Shown here in pieces: positions 53,754-63,418 of a stretch of DNA of 64,000 nt. The translations under genes were made by a program, and so were the position numbers. The DNA lies in NCBI RefSeq assembly GCF_002934455.1, contig NZ_PTIR01000008.1:205467-269466 (forward strand). The letters are read 5' to 3'. The notes under the pieces are model-generated. The model saw only the letters and a list, made by a program, of their open reading frames with translations, ran no database searches and was not told where the DNA came from. This stretch comes from Trinickia symbiotica. GTDB taxonomy: Bacteria; Pseudomonadota; Gammaproteobacteria; Burkholderiales; Burkholderiaceae. Each line of letters opens with the position of its first letter. Position 1 is the stretch's first letter.

Positions 53754-54908
53754 TCAGAACGAGGTCCGCAGTCCCGCCGTCACCGCCCACGGATCGAAGC
53801 CAGGCGTGATCTTCGCGGCGGTACTGTTGAGCAGCGCGAAGCCTTGCGTCGAATGGTTGTTGTTCAGAATCGTTGTCGCGAAGCCGTACAGTTGCGTGCG
53901 TTTCGATAGGTAGTACACGTAACCCACGTCGCATGCGATTGCGCGCGCATCGCCGTTCTCGATACGCCGCGACACGCCGACGTTGATGTCGCCAAACCCG
54001 ACGCGCACGCGCGCGTTGAGCAGTGCGGCGGACGCAAACCAACCGGTGCCGTCGGCACGCTTCGAATACACGTAATTCCCGCCCACCACCACGCGGCCGA
54101 AATCGTATGAGGCGGCTAGCACATGCGTGAGCTGCTCCGATGCGTCGGATGCCGCGGCGCTCGCGTAATACTGATAGCGGTTGAAACCGTAGCCGACCAG
54201 CACGCCGTTCTTCGCATACTGGACGTTTGCGCCGACGTTGCGGCCGTTCAAAGTCTGCCCCGCTGGGTCCTGCGCGCCGAACGAATAACCGATCTCGCTC
54301 GACCAGCCGCCGAGCGTTTCCGGCGTCCGGTAGCGCACCGCGTTCCGGTAGAACCCTCCCGTGCCGCTCGAGCCAAGCGTCGTCGTGTGTTCGAGCGACA
54401 TGATCGCGGCCGGATTCGCGAGCCCGTATGTGCCGACGTCGGATGCGAGAAACACCCAGTAGATCGGCAGGTACAGATAGCCGGCGTCGACGCTGCCGAA
54501 CGGCCCCGACAGCCCAACCGATGCGCCGCGATTGAACTCAATCGCACCGCCGCCCACCCCCGTATAGATATTGAAGCCCGTTTCGAGCCGAAAGTTCGCG
54601 CGATAGCCGCCGCCGAGATCTTCCTTGCCGAGCAGCCCGAAGCGCGATGCCTGCAGGTTGCCGCTTGCCGCCGATGCCGTCGCGCCATTCGTGCTGTTGA
54701 AGCGGCCGTATTGCACGGCTGCATCGACGATGCCGTACATCACCAGCGTCGACTGCGCATGTGCGGTGTGGCCGGCCCAGGCGAGCGCGACGGCACCCGC
54801 CGTACGCAGCCCGGTTTTCAGACGGGGCGTGCAGCGAATGCGCCAACGCAATGCAGAGGCGCGGCGAACGGGGCGGATGGCGGCAGGACGGGAAGCGAGT
54901 CGGTTCAT
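53754..54908 (-). CDS. Outer-membrane porin (Gram-negative, OmpC-like of Burkholderiales)
   Basis: 384-residue porin: long basic N-terminus, signal core AGAVALAWAGHTAHAQ near residue 45, then STLVMYGIVDAAVQYGRFN, the standard first strands. RFGLLGKEDLGGGYRANF comes next and a C-terminal aromatic end (LRTSF) is required for outer-membrane assembly. It should form a general diffusion pore for small solutes. ATG 54908 gives the signal; the frame is open further upstream without support. It lies behind the binding-protein gene (35-bp gap) on the minus strand and probably is co-transcribed with it. Confidence 0.9.
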   Translation of the reverse strand: MNRLASRPAAIRPVRRASALRWRIRCTPRLKTGLRTAGAVALAWAGHTAHAQSTLVMYGIVDAAVQYGRFNSTNGATASAASGNLQASRFGLLGKEDLGGGYRANFRLETGFNIYTGVGGGAIEFNRGASVGLSGPFGSVDAGYLYLPIYWVFLASDVGTYGLANPAAIMSLEHTTTLGSSGTGGFYRNAVRYRTPETLGGWSSEIGYSFGAQDPAGQTLNGRNVGANVQYAKNGVLVGYGFNRYQYYASAAASDASEQLTHVLAASYDFGRVVVGGNYVYSKRADGTGWFASAALLNARVRVGFGDINVGVSRRIENGDARAIACDVGYVYYLSKRTQLYGFATTILNNNHSTQGFALLNSTAAKITPGFDPWAVTAGLRTSF

Positions 54909-54942
54909 GACGGCGGCGCTGCGAGGCGAACGGAGTATGGAG

Positions 54943-55914
54943 TCAGCGGGTGAAGGAAACCGGGTGCGCAATGTCGGCGACCTGGATCGCGCGCGGAATG
55001 ACGTTTGCTCGCCGGAACGTGTCGGCAACGCGTTGCTGCGCGCCGAGTACGGTCGAATTGACCGGCAAAAGGCCGAACGTGGAACGGGCGAGATAGCGCT
55101 CGACGATGGGTTGCGGCACGCGGATCTCGCGAGCAATCAACTGCGCGGCGTCGCCGCGATGACTGGTTGTCCATGCGTCGCCGCGCGCGACCTGCGATAA
55201 CACGTCCGACAGCACCTCGGGGTGAGCCTTCGCGAAGTCCGGCGCACCGAGAAAGAAGCTGTACGGCTGAACGATGCCCGACGCATAGTCGGCGATCGTG
55301 CGCACGTCGAGCGTCTGCTGGACGACCGCGAGATACGGATCCCAAATGCCCCATGCGTCGACCTTGCCGCCTTCGAAGGCCGCACGTGCATCGGCCGGCG
55401 ACAGGAACGCGGGCTTGATGTCCGCATAGGTCAGTCCAGCTTTTTCTAGCGCCGCGACGATCAGGTAGTTCGAACTCGACCCGCGAGCGAATGCGACCGT
55501 CCGCCCTTTCAGGTCGGCGACCGATTTCAGCGGCGAGCCGTCGAGCACAATGATGGCCTCATTGTGCGGGCCGGCCGGTTCGGCCGCCAGGTAGACGATC
55601 CGGCTGCCCGCCGCTTGCGCGAAGATGGGCGGCGGCGACCCCGTATAGCCAAGATCGATCGAGCCCGCATTCATTGCCTCGAGCAGCGGCGGCCCAGCCG
55701 GAAATTCGGTCCAGGCGATGTCGAAGCCGCGTGCGGCGAGCGGCTTGTCGAGCGAGCGCTGCGCCTTCAGCAGCGTAAGCGGCGTGCCCTTCTGGTAGCC
55801 GATGCGCAGCGTGCGGCTGGTGTCGGCATGCGCTGCACCGGAAAACGGCGCGGCGAATGCGGCCACGGCGGCGGCCTGTGCACCGCGGAGAAACGAACGG
55901 CGGGAGAACGTCAT
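54943..55914 (-). CDS. Aliphatic-sulfonate-type ABC substrate-binding protein (SsuA-like)
   Basis: 323-residue periplasmic binding protein with a twin-arginine-like signal MTFSRRSFLRG and cleavage near AAHA. The mature start LRIGYQKGTPLTLLK and DLGYTGSPPPIFAQAAG match the SsuA/TauA/nitrate-binding group. PKDV-type ends are absent, as is normal. No permease or ATPase gene is next to it, so either they lie elsewhere or the protein serves another importer. It is between a flavin monooxygenase and a porin gene, a combination that fits uptake and desulfonation of an organosulfur or related compound. Start ATG 55914 gives the export signal. Confidence 0.88.
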   Translation of the reverse strand: MTFSRRSFLRGAQAAAVAAFAAPFSGAAHADTSRTLRIGYQKGTPLTLLKAQRSLDKPLAARGFDIAWTEFPAGPPLLEAMNAGSIDLGYTGSPPPIFAQAAGSRIVYLAAEPAGPHNEAIIVLDGSPLKSVADLKGRTVAFARGSSSNYLIVAALEKAGLTYADIKPAFLSPADARAAFEGGKVDAWGIWDPYLAVVQQTLDVRTIADYASGIVQPYSFFLGAPDFAKAHPEVLSDVLSQVARGDAWTTSHRGDAAQLIAREIRVPQPIVERYLARSTFGLLPVNSTVLGAQQRVADTFRRANVIPRAIQVADIAHPVSFTR

Positions 55915-55961
55915 ATTTGCAGCTTCCTTGTCAGATCGAATCAGTTGAGCGAACGCGAGCG

Positions 55962-57284
55962 CTACGCACGCACCGGCCGCTGCAGCCCAAGATGTTCGCG
56001 CAACGTGCGGCCGGTATAGGCGGTGCGGAACAGCCCGCGCCGCTGCAATTCGGGCACGACGAGCGAACAGAAAGCGTCGAGACCGGCCGGCAGTTCGGCC
56101 GGCATCACGTTGAAGCCGTCGGCCGCGTCGCTCTCGAACCACGTCTGCATCAGGTCCGCCACGGTTGTCGCGCTGCCGACCACCGTTACGTGCCCGCGCC
56201 CAGCCGCGATGCGCAGCACCAGTTCGCGAATCGTCAGGCGTTCGTCGCCGGCCAGCGCGGTGAGGAGTGCCTGACGGCTGCGCTGGCCGCTGTCCGTAAG
56301 TGGCAACTCGGGCAATGGGCCGTCGAGCGGATAGCCGGACAGGTCGAAGTTTCCGAGCATTCGCGCAAGCATCGCCACGCCCGCGACAGGATCGACGAGC
56401 GCCTGCAGTGCGTCGAAGCGCTCGCGCGCCTCGTCGTCGGTGCGCGCGACGACGACCGACAGGCCCGGCATGATCTTCAGGTCGCCGGGCGCACGGCCCG
56501 CAGCGACCGCTCGCGCCTTCATGTCGCGATAGAAAGCCTGAGCGGAGTCCAGTCGCGCGTGCGCGGTGAACACGACGTCGGCCGTTTGCGCGGCGAGGTC
56601 GCGCCCCGCGTCCGACGCGCCCGCCTGTACGACGACCGGCCATCCCTGCACCGGGCGCGGCACGTTGAGCGGCCCCGCGACCGAGAAATGCGGGCCGTCG
56701 TGATTGAGCACGCGCAGCGTCGCCGCGTCGTAGTACGCGCCGCTCGCTTTGTCGCGCACGAAGCTGTCGTCAGCCCAGCTATCCCACAGGCCCGTCACGA
56801 CCCGATGGAACTCCCGCGCGCGGGCATAGCGTTCGGCATGGCCGACGTGTTCGGTGCGGCCGAAGTTACGTGCTTCCGCCGCGTTGTCGGACGTCACGAG
56901 ATTCCAGCCGGCCCGCCCGCCGCTGATGTGGTCGAGCGACGCGAACTTGCGCGCTAGGTGATACGGCTCGTTGTAGGTCGTCGTGGCCGTCGCGATCAGG
57001 CCGATGCGTGCCGTGACCGCCGCGAGCGCGGGCAGCAGCGTCAGTGGATCGAGCCGATCCGAACGGGCCGCGCGCGTCGCGCTGTCGTCGACGTTGGCAG
57101 CGACGCTGTCCGCGACGAAGATCGCGTCGAAGCACGCGCGCTCGGCCATGCTCGCCAGTGCCGCATACGCACGGAAATCCGTGCCGGCATCGGCCTGCAC
57201 GTCCGGATGCCGCCACGCGGCCACATGGTGTCCGGTCTCCATCAGAAAGGCCCCGAGGTGCATGAGGCGGGCAGCTGTCGTCAT
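55962..57284 (-). CDS. NtaA/SnaA/DszA-family flavin-dependent monooxygenase
   Basis: 440-residue luciferase-like monooxygenase. RLMHLGAFLMETGHHVAAWR opens it, VADS lies near residue 58 and LDHISGGRAGWNLVTS near 120 is the family flavin-binding signature. HGPHF-type and RPVQGWPVVVQAGASDAGR near 205 fit the NtaA/SnaA/DszA branch, which needs reduced FMN from a separate reductase and attacks nitrilotriacetate, sulfones or related compounds. The first gene of the minus-strand set, it is divergent from a LacI-type regulator across 140 bp that contain a palindromic operator. Confidence 0.9.
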   Translation of the reverse strand: MTTAARLMHLGAFLMETGHHVAAWRHPDVQADAGTDFRAYAALASMAERACFDAIFVADSVAANVDDSATRAARSDRLDPLTLLPALAAVTARIGLIATATTTYNEPYHLARKFASLDHISGGRAGWNLVTSDNAAEARNFGRTEHVGHAERYARAREFHRVVTGLWDSWADDSFVRDKASGAYYDAATLRVLNHDGPHFSVAGPLNVPRPVQGWPVVVQAGASDAGRDLAAQTADVVFTAHARLDSAQAFYRDMKARAVAAGRAPGDLKIMPGLSVVVARTDDEARERFDALQALVDPVAGVAMLARMLGNFDLSGYPLDGPLPELPLTDSGQRSRQALLTALAGDERLTIRELVLRIAAGRGHVTVVGSATTVADLMQTWFESDAADGFNVMPAELPAGLDAFCSLVVPELQRRGLFRTAYTGRTLREHLGLQRPVRA

Positions 57285-57356
57285 CCGATATCCTGTCGCG
57301 AAAGCGGCGCTGTTCCACCAGGCCGCGCATCGATTCGCTGCTGGCGGCCTGGCATG

Positions 57357-57368
57357 GTTAGCGCTAAC
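57357..57368. promoter_or_regulatory. Palindrome GTTAGCGCTAAC, LacI-type operator candidate
   Basis: A perfect 12-bp palindrome with a central CG, in the divergent gap between the flavin monooxygenase and the LacI-family gene. The flanks (ATG-GTTAGCGCTAAC-ATGG) resemble GntR-type operators of the LacI family. It is the natural candidate for autoregulation and control of the minus-strand genes. Confidence 0.55.
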
Positions 57369-57427
57369 ATGGCGAGCAGTCTCTCGTGGCGAATCTATCG
57401 CGTCAAATGACGAAATCTGCGGAACTT

Positions 57428-58480
57428 ATGTCCGATTCCACTAAAAGCGAGGCGCGGCCACGCCGTACCTCGGGCCGCCTGACATTGCGCGACGTGGCCG
57501 AGCACGTCGGCGTGTCGCAGATCAGCGTGTCGCGCTATTTCCAGGATCCGACGCGGCTGTCAGAGCCGTTGCGAGAGCGGATCGCCCGGGCGGTCGCCGA
57601 ACTCGGCTACGTGCCGAATCTCGTCGCCGGCGGGCTCGCCTCGGCGCGCAGCCGCGTCATTGGCATGGTCATTCCCAACATCTCGGGGCCGATCTTCGCG
57701 AACACGATCCAGAGCTTCAGCGACGCAGTTACCGCGCACGGTTACCAGCTGCTGCTCGCGTCGAGCTATTTCTCGACAGATCTCGAGGAGCATGCAGTGC
57801 GCGGACTGCTTGGCTGGTCGCCTGCTGCACTTGTACTGACTTCGCATTTCCATTCGCCTGGTACGGAGGCGTTGATCGCGCAATCGCAGGTCCCGGTGAT
57901 CGAGACATGGGACTTCCAGCCGCAGCGCAAGCCACTGCAGATCGGCTTTTCGCACCAGGAAGCCGGACGCATCGCGGCACGTCATTTGATCGAGCGCGGC
58001 TACCAACACATCGCGTTCGTGCAGAACAGCGTTGCGGGCGATACGAGCGCGCTGGAGCGAGGCGATGGCTACGCGGCGACAATGCGCGAGCACGGCCGGA
58101 AACCGATCGTATTTTCGCCAAAGGAGGTCTCGCCGACGCACGCCGGGCGCGAAGCGCTGCTCGCGCTCCTGTCGGCACGCATCCCGGTCGATGCGATTGT
58201 TTTCGCGAACGACAATCTCGCCTTCGGCGCATTGCTTGCGGCACCGCGTGTCGGTATCCGTGTGCCGCAGCAATGCGCGATCGTGGGCTTCGGCGACTAT
58301 CCATTGGCGGATATGGTAATGCCGAGCCTGACTACTGTGCGGCCGCCAGCACGGGAAATGGGCGAACTAGCCGCTGCACGGATTTTTGCGCTGCAGGGTG
58401 ACGATCCGCCGTCGATCGCAACGCTACGTCGCCGGCAGAGACCGCTGTCCTGCGAGATCGTCGTACGTGAAAGCAGCTAG
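57428..58480 (+). CDS. LacI-family transcriptional regulator (GntR/GalR type)
   Basis: 350-residue repressor. The LacI helix-turn-helix is LTLRDVAEHVGVSQISVSRYF at residues 18-38, followed by the hinge AELGYVPNLVAGGLAS. The ligand domain starts RVIGMVIPNISG. ATG 57428 was chosen (MSDSTKSEARPRR) although ATG 57407 and GTG 57386 are in frame. It is divergent from the monooxygenase/binding-protein/porin genes and convergent with the MFS gene. The effector is not predictable: the gluconate/sugar-type sensor domain sits oddly beside sulfonate-type genes. Confidence 0.9.
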   Translation: MSDSTKSEARPRRTSGRLTLRDVAEHVGVSQISVSRYFQDPTRLSEPLRERIARAVAELGYVPNLVAGGLASARSRVIGMVIPNISGPIFANTIQSFSDAVTAHGYQLLLASSYFSTDLEEHAVRGLLGWSPAALVLTSHFHSPGTEALIAQSQVPVIETWDFQPQRKPLQIGFSHQEAGRIAARHLIERGYQHIAFVQNSVAGDTSALERGDGYAATMREHGRKPIVFSPKEVSPTHAGREALLALLSARIPVDAIVFANDNLAFGALLAAPRVGIRVPQQCAIVGFGDYPLADMVMPSLTTVRPPAREMGELAAARIFALQGDDPPSIATLRRRQRPLSCEIVVRESS

Positions 58481-58495
58481 ACCGTACTTCCCCAT

Positions 58496-59761
58496 TCAGC
58501 GACCTCGCGGCGCGAGCCCCTCGAGTGGCGTCGCGACCGCGTCGGTGACCAAGGGCCGCTCAGGGTGGATGCGCAACGCAGCGACAATTCCGATCAGCAG
58601 CATCGCGACCGAACCCGCGAACGGCAAGGTCCAGCTTCCGGTCCGGTCCACGAGGAAGCCGAATAGGATCGGCGAGAGGATGCCTGCGACGGCTGAGCCC
58701 GCGTTCATCATGCCGCTCGCGATGCCGGCATGCGTGCGCGTGATGTCGCTCGGTACTGCCCAGATCGGCCCGATCGTCAATTCCAGAAACAGGAACGACC
58801 CGGATAAGCACAGCGCCACGCTGAATGTGGAATGGACGAACGCGAGCGGCACGAGAAACAGCAGCGCGCCGATGAAGCTCAGCACGATGACGCCCTGCCG
58901 GGCGAGGGCGAGGCGCCCCGTCCTGCGGTAGATCTGATCGCTCAACCAGCCGCCCAGCGTGTCTCCGACGACGCCGGCGAAAAAGACGCCGGATGCGAAC
59001 AGCGCCGACGACTTGAGGTCGAGGCCTTTGCCGTGCAAAAAGAAGGTCGGCAGCCAGGTGAAGAAAAGCCAAGCCGTCCAGCCATAGCAGAAGTAGACGA
59101 AGATGGTCGGCGCCATGCGCTTGACGAGCGGACCCCAAGGCGTCGGACCGGACGGCGAGGCATCGTCGACGAGAGTCGTCGTCGAGGCGTCTTGCGGATG
59201 CTCGCGAAACGAGAGGCACCACCAGACGAGCCACACGGTCGTCACGGCGCCGAGTACATAGAAGGCCGCGCGCCACGAGAGCCATGCCATCAGCGCGGCG
59301 ACAATCGGCGGCGTGATGGCATTGCCGAGTCGGGAAAACGAATGCGTGAACCCCTGCACGATGCCGCGCTGTTCGCGCGAAAACCAGCGCGTCACCGCGC
59401 GGGCCTGGGCAGGCAGCGTCGCTCCCTCGCCGATACCGAGCAGCAGGCGCACCGCGAAGAGCAGGCCCAGGGTGTGGACGAGGCCCGTAGCGAATGTCGA
59501 GATCACCCAGATCAGGCCGCAGCCGATCAACGTCTTGCGCGCACCGAACCGGTCGGCGATCCATCCGCCCGCGACCTGGCAGATGGCGTACGAGTAGGCG
59601 AACGCCGAGAATGCAACGCCGAGCCCGGTATTGCTCAAGCCGAGCTCAGCCTTGATGGCGCCCGCGGCAGTCGCGAGATTGACGCGGTCCACGTAGAGGA
59701 TGAACGAAAGCGCACAGAGTAGCAGCAGTGTGTGGCGCCGTTGTCGGCGATCGGTAGGCAT
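58496..59761 (-). CDS. MFS transporter, ACS family
   Basis: 421-residue twelve-helix carrier. YVDRVNLATAAGAIK near residue 25, GWIADRFGARKTLIGC near 67 and GIGEGATLPAQARAVTRWFSR near 105 are typical of organic-acid/sugar-acid symporters (galactonate/glucarate group). ATG 59761 is chosen because GGAG precedes it by six bases; an upstream ATG at 59773 is possible. Position next to a LysR gene and an acid-sugar dehydratase suggests it imports the dehydratase's substrate, although the strand and gap do not make one operon. Confidence 0.88.
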   Translation of the reverse strand: MPTDRRQRRHTLLLLCALSFILYVDRVNLATAAGAIKAELGLSNTGLGVAFSAFAYSYAICQVAGGWIADRFGARKTLIGCGLIWVISTFATGLVHTLGLLFAVRLLLGIGEGATLPAQARAVTRWFSREQRGIVQGFTHSFSRLGNAITPPIVAALMAWLSWRAAFYVLGAVTTVWLVWWCLSFREHPQDASTTTLVDDASPSGPTPWGPLVKRMAPTIFVYFCYGWTAWLFFTWLPTFFLHGKGLDLKSSALFASGVFFAGVVGDTLGGWLSDQIYRRTGRLALARQGVIVLSFIGALLFLVPLAFVHSTFSVALCLSGSFLFLELTIGPIWAVPSDITRTHAGIASGMMNAGSAVAGILSPILFGFLVDRTGSWTLPFAGSVAMLLIGIVAALRIHPERPLVTDAVATPLEGLAPRGR

Positions 59762-59964
59762 GTCTCGCTCCATTGTTTTGCGGCGTCCCGGTGACGTCGC
59801 TCTTTTTGTCCACATGAGTGTCTCGGGGCTCGGCTTAGCTCGATCGGGACGAAAAGCCGGAAATCGAGGAGCCGCATCCCAGGCGCTAGCGTCGCGCGAT
59901 GACGGAGCCGGTGTCTATTGAATCTTTTGGATAGGGCGATAACCTGCGTTATTCACGTGACGCT

Positions 59965-60903
59965 TCAAGCCAGCCCTTCGGCCGCCGCCGCTCGCAACGT
60001 GTCGAACAGTAACGACATCGATGCCGACAGCGCCCGCCCGCGTCGCGTGACGATGCCGTAGGGACCGAGCTCGCGCGGCAGCCGCACGGGCAGTACCTTC
60101 AGGACGTCGAGTCGCGCGTAATACGCGGCGACCGAAGAGGGCAGCACGGCGATGAGGTCGCTCCCGGGCAACAGCGATGTGGTCATCAGGACGGCCGCTG
60201 TCTCTATCGCGCTCGGCGGCGGCGCGAGACCCGCGTCGGCGAACGAGAGATCGACGAGCGTGCGCATCGGGCTCGGCCGCGGCTGCAAGATCCACGGAAA
60301 CACCGCCAACTCCTCGAGCGACAGTTTGCGGCGCTTCAAAAGCGGATGATCGTGGCCCACCACGATGGCAAGCCCTTCGTCGCTGAGATGCTCGAACTCG
60401 AGCAGGCTGTTGTCCCACCCCTCCGGCACGCGGCCGAGAACGACGTCGACCTGATCGCGCTCGAGCATCGGCACGAGCACGTCGCTCGTGTCGACCTGAA
60501 CGCTGACATCGAGCAGCGGATGATCGCGCTTGAGGCGGCGGATCACTTCGGCGAGCAGGACCGGCGTCGGAGCCATCACCGCACCGACCCTGACCTTCCC
60601 GACCTTGCCTGATTCGAGCGCGGCCAATTCGTCGCGAAGTCCCGCCATGTCGGAGAAGACGAGCTTGGCGTAGCGCGTGGCGGCCGCGCCGAAGCGCGTC
60701 GGACGCAAGCCGCGCACGTGGCGTTCGAACAAGGTCACGCCGAGCAGCGTCTCCATGTCGCGCAGCATCTTCGTGACGGCCGGCTGGGTCAGCGCCAACA
60801 CGTCCGCAGCCTGGCGCAGCGAGCCGCGTTCTTCGACCGCGATCAGCAGCCGGAGGTGCTGCATTCGGAGGCGCCCTTGCAAGGTGCTGAATGGAGGAAT
60901 CAT
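59965..60903 (-). CDS. LysR-family transcriptional regulator
   Basis: 312-residue LysR protein: N-terminal winged helix-turn-helix (HLRLLIAVEERGSLRQAADV at residues 16-35, then QPAVTKMLRDME), followed by the effector domain KVRVGAVMAPTP. It is divergent from the acid-sugar dehydratase across 152 bp that contain the palindrome TATCGATA (60951-60958), a likely regulatory site. Such GalR/CbbR-like LysR proteins activate adjacent catabolic genes on binding a pathway intermediate. Confidence 0.93.
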   Translation of the reverse strand: MIPPFSTLQGRLRMQHLRLLIAVEERGSLRQAADVLALTQPAVTKMLRDMETLLGVTLFERHVRGLRPTRFGAAATRYAKLVFSDMAGLRDELAALESGKVGKVRVGAVMAPTPVLLAEVIRRLKRDHPLLDVSVQVDTSDVLVPMLERDQVDVVLGRVPEGWDNSLLEFEHLSDEGLAIVVGHDHPLLKRRKLSLEELAVFPWILQPRPSPMRTLVDLSFADAGLAPPPSAIETAAVLMTTSLLPGSDLIAVLPSSVAAYYARLDVLKVLPVRLPRELGPYGIVTRRGRALSASMSLLFDTLRAAAAEGLA

Positions 60904-61055
60904 GACGGTTCGAGCGGGGGACGCGCCAAAATGTAGGTATGAGAAAGAGTTATCGATAGATAGAAAAACGTCAATAGATTTGATCGCCTAGCTCACCCTA
61001 TATTTCAACCGGCAATCACGAATCCACTCTGACGATTCCGAGGAGACATCCGATC

Positions 61056-62228
61056 ATGAAGATCACCAAAGTGCGCGCACGCGTTTTCGAATGGAAGGGT
61101 AAGACGGTGCCGCCGCAGGCGCACTTTTGCTCCAATGCGATGGATCAGCTCTACGATCGCGGCGATTCGATGGGCACGTTCCGCTTTCACGGCTGGACCG
61201 TCGTGGAAGTGGAGACCGATACGGGGCTCGTCGGCCTCGGTAACGTCGCGCTCGCGCCGCGCATCGCGAAGGCGATCGTCGATCAATACCTCGCTCCGCT
61301 CGTCATCGGCCAAGACCCATTCGACTACGAATACCTTTGGCAGCGCATGTATCGGTCGACGTTGGCGTGGGGCCGCAAGGGCATTGGCATGGCGGCCATC
61401 TCGGGCGTCGACATCGCGCTATGGGACTTGATGGGCAAAGCGACCGGCAAACCCGTGTTCAAGCTGCTCGGCGGGCGGACCAAGGAAAAGATTCCTTGCT
61501 ATGCGTCGAAGCTCTACCGCACCGATCTCGGCGAAATGCAAAAGGAAGCCGCGAGCTATCTGGAGCAGGGCTTCAAGGCGTTCAAGATGCGCTTCGGCTA
61601 CGGCCCGCGCGACGGCGTTGCCGGCGTGCGGGAAAATTTGAAGTCAGTCGAGGCGATTCGCGAGGTCGTGGGCTACGAGAATGACCTGATGCTCGAATGC
61701 TATATGGGCTGGAACCTCGAATACGCGAAGCGGATTCTGCCGAAGCTCGAAAAGTTCGAGCCACGCTGGCTCGAAGAGCCCGTCATCGCCGACGATATCG
61801 ACGGCTACGCCGAACTCAACCAGCTCACGTCGATCCCGATTTCGGGCGGCGAGCACGAATTTACGCTGCACGGCTTCAAGCAGTTGCTCGACAAGAAAGC
61901 CGTCAGCGTCGTTCAATACGACACGAACCGTGTCGGCGGAATCACGGCGGCACACAAGATCAATGCGTTGTGCGAAGCGTACAGCGTGCCTGTCATTCCG
62001 CATGCGGGCCAGATGCACAACTATCACCTGACGATGTCGACGCTCGCATCCCCGATGTCGGAATACTTCCCGGTCCATGATGTGGAGGTCGGCAACGAGC
62101 TGTTCTACTACATCTTCAAGGGCGATCCGCAACCGCAAAACGGCTTCCTCGATCTCGACGACAACGTCCCGGGATTGGGGCTTTCCATCGACGAGCGCTA
62201 CCTCGATCAGTTTCAGATCATCGAGTAG
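61056..62228 (+). CDS. Enolase-superfamily acid-sugar dehydratase (rhamnonate dehydratase-like)
   Basis: 390-residue mandelate-racemase-group enzyme. Metal-ligand positions are Glu214 in LECYMGWN, Glu240/241 in LEEPV and Glu266 in SGGEHE. A general base/acid histidine lies at 316 in [21 protein letters not shown] near residue 180 recalls L-rhamnonate dehydratase, KM(P/R)xxGPxDG in that group. It should remove water from a C5/C6 sugar acid to give a 2-keto-3-deoxy acid. A strong ribosome-binding site (GAGGAGA) precedes the ATG. The nearby LysR regulator and MFS carrier fit a catabolic role. Confidence 0.88.
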   Translation: MKITKVRARVFEWKGKTVPPQAHFCSNAMDQLYDRGDSMGTFRFHGWTVVEVETDTGLVGLGNVALAPRIAKAIVDQYLAPLVIGQDPFDYEYLWQRMYRSTLAWGRKGIGMAAISGVDIALWDLMGKATGKPVFKLLGGRTKEKIPCYASKLYRTDLGEMQKEAASYLEQGFKAFKMRFGYGPRDGVAGVRENLKSVEAIREVVGYENDLMLECYMGWNLEYAKRILPKLEKFEPRWLEEPVIADDIDGYAELNQLTSIPISGGEHEFTLHGFKQLLDKKAVSVVQYDTNRVGGITAAHKINALCEAYSVPVIPHAGQMHNYHLTMSTLASPMSEYFPVHDVEVGNELFYYIFKGDPQPQNGFLDLDDNVPGLGLSIDERYLDQFQIIE

Positions 62229-62241
62229 GGGCGTTTCGGGA

Positions 62242-62269
62242 ATAGGGCGGGCGCACCACGGCGCCCTAT
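62242..62269. terminator. Hairpin between convergent dehydratase and ammonia-lyase genes
   Basis: ATAGGGCG (62242-62249) pairs with CGCCCTAT (62262-62269) around a 12-base loop, just after the dehydratase stop and overlapping the stop of the convergent gene. There is no T-run, so it may only be a weak or Rho-assisted bidirectional terminator. Confidence 0.4.
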
Positions 62270-63240
62270 CCGTTGATCGTCACAAGCTCGGCAAACTTTT
62301 GAATGTCGACGTTGCCTCCGCTGACGAGCACGCCTACCCGCTTGCCCTTGAGCGCGGCTCCCATGCGGCGGGCCGCGGCCAACCCCAGGCATCCGGTAGG
62401 CTCGACGACGAGCTTCATGCGTGAGGCGAAAAAGCGCATGCATTCGACGAGCTCGGCATCGCTTGCCGTCAGCACATCGTCGACATCGCGCCGGATGATC
62501 GGAAATGTATGTTCGCCCAGGTGCTGAGTCTGCGCTCCGTCGGCAATGGTCTTGGGTGTATCGATGTGGACGATCTTCCCGGACCGGAACGACTGTTGCC
62601 CATCGTTGCCTGTTTCTGGCTCGATGCCGTAGAGCGTGCAATCGGGTGAAAGCGCGCGTGTCGAAAGCGCCGATCCGGACAGCAGGCCACCGCCGCCCAG
62701 CGGCACGAAGAACGCATCGAGCGGCCCGACTTCTTCGAACAATTCCTTCGCAGCCGTGCCCTGACCCGCGATGACGTCCGGATGGTCGTAAGGCGGAATC
62801 AGCGTGAGGCCGTGCTTGTCCGCCAGCTCGCGACCGATCTGCTCTCTGTCGTCCTTGTAACGATCGTAGATTACGACATTGCCGCCGTAGCCTTTTGTCG
62901 CCGCGACTTTGACGGCGGGTGCATCGTGCGGCATGACGATCGTCGCGGGCATGCCGAGCAGTCGGGCCGAGAGGGCTACGGCCTGCGCGTGATTGCCCGA
63001 GGAAAACGAGACAACGCCGCGGCGACGCTGACCTTCGTCGAATTTCGACAGCGCGTTGAATGCGCCGCGGAACTTGAACGCCCCCATGCGTTGCAGGTTT
63101 TCGCACTTGAAGAATAGTTGCGCGCCGAGTTCCTCGTTGATCGTTCGCGACGTCAAGACGGGGGTACGGTGAGCAAAACCTTCGATTCGCTTCGCGGCGG
63201 CGACGACGTCGTCGAAGGCAGGCAGGGAAAGCGTGGTCAT
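62266..63240 (-). CDS. PLP-dependent threonine dehydratase/serine racemase-like ammonia-lyase
   Basis: 324-residue fold-type II PLP enzyme. The Schiff-base lysine is Lys56 in GAFKFRGAF. SSGNHAQAVA near residue 80 binds the cofactor and LGGGGLLSG near 183 is the phosphate-binding glycine loop. The length fits serine racemase or threo-3-hydroxyaspartate ammonia-lyase rather than the two-domain biosynthetic IlvA with its C-terminal regulatory domain. It is convergent with the dehydratase, and a metabolic link is not evident. Likely reaction: deamination of a 3-hydroxy amino acid to a keto acid. Confidence 0.9.
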   Translation of the reverse strand: MTTLSLPAFDDVVAAAKRIEGFAHRTPVLTSRTINEELGAQLFFKCENLQRMGAFKFRGAFNALSKFDEGQRRRGVVSFSSGNHAQAVALSARLLGMPATIVMPHDAPAVKVAATKGYGGNVVIYDRYKDDREQIGRELADKHGLTLIPPYDHPDVIAGQGTAAKELFEEVGPLDAFFVPLGGGGLLSGSALSTRALSPDCTLYGIEPETGNDGQQSFRSGKIVHIDTPKTIADGAQTQHLGEHTFPIIRRDVDDVLTASDAELVECMRFFASRMKLVVEPTGCLGLAAARRMGAALKGKRVGVLVSGGNVDIQKFAELVTING

Positions 63241-63418
63241 GGCAAGGATTTGTCCTGATCGGAAAGCGGAATGGCGCGCGGACTAGTCGCGCATCATTCT
63301 AGACCTTCGTCACACTCCTTACGCTTTGTCACCAGTTCGAGGTCAACACGTGTCTTCGGACACGCGTTAAACCGGCAGCGCTGAACTTTTTCAGCCGCCC
63401 AAAGAAAAGGAGTCACTC

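Noticed and set aside
61582..62138. Minus-strand frames opposite the acid-sugar dehydratase
   Set aside because: Shadow frames; the plus strand shows the metal ligands and catalytic histidine in correct order.
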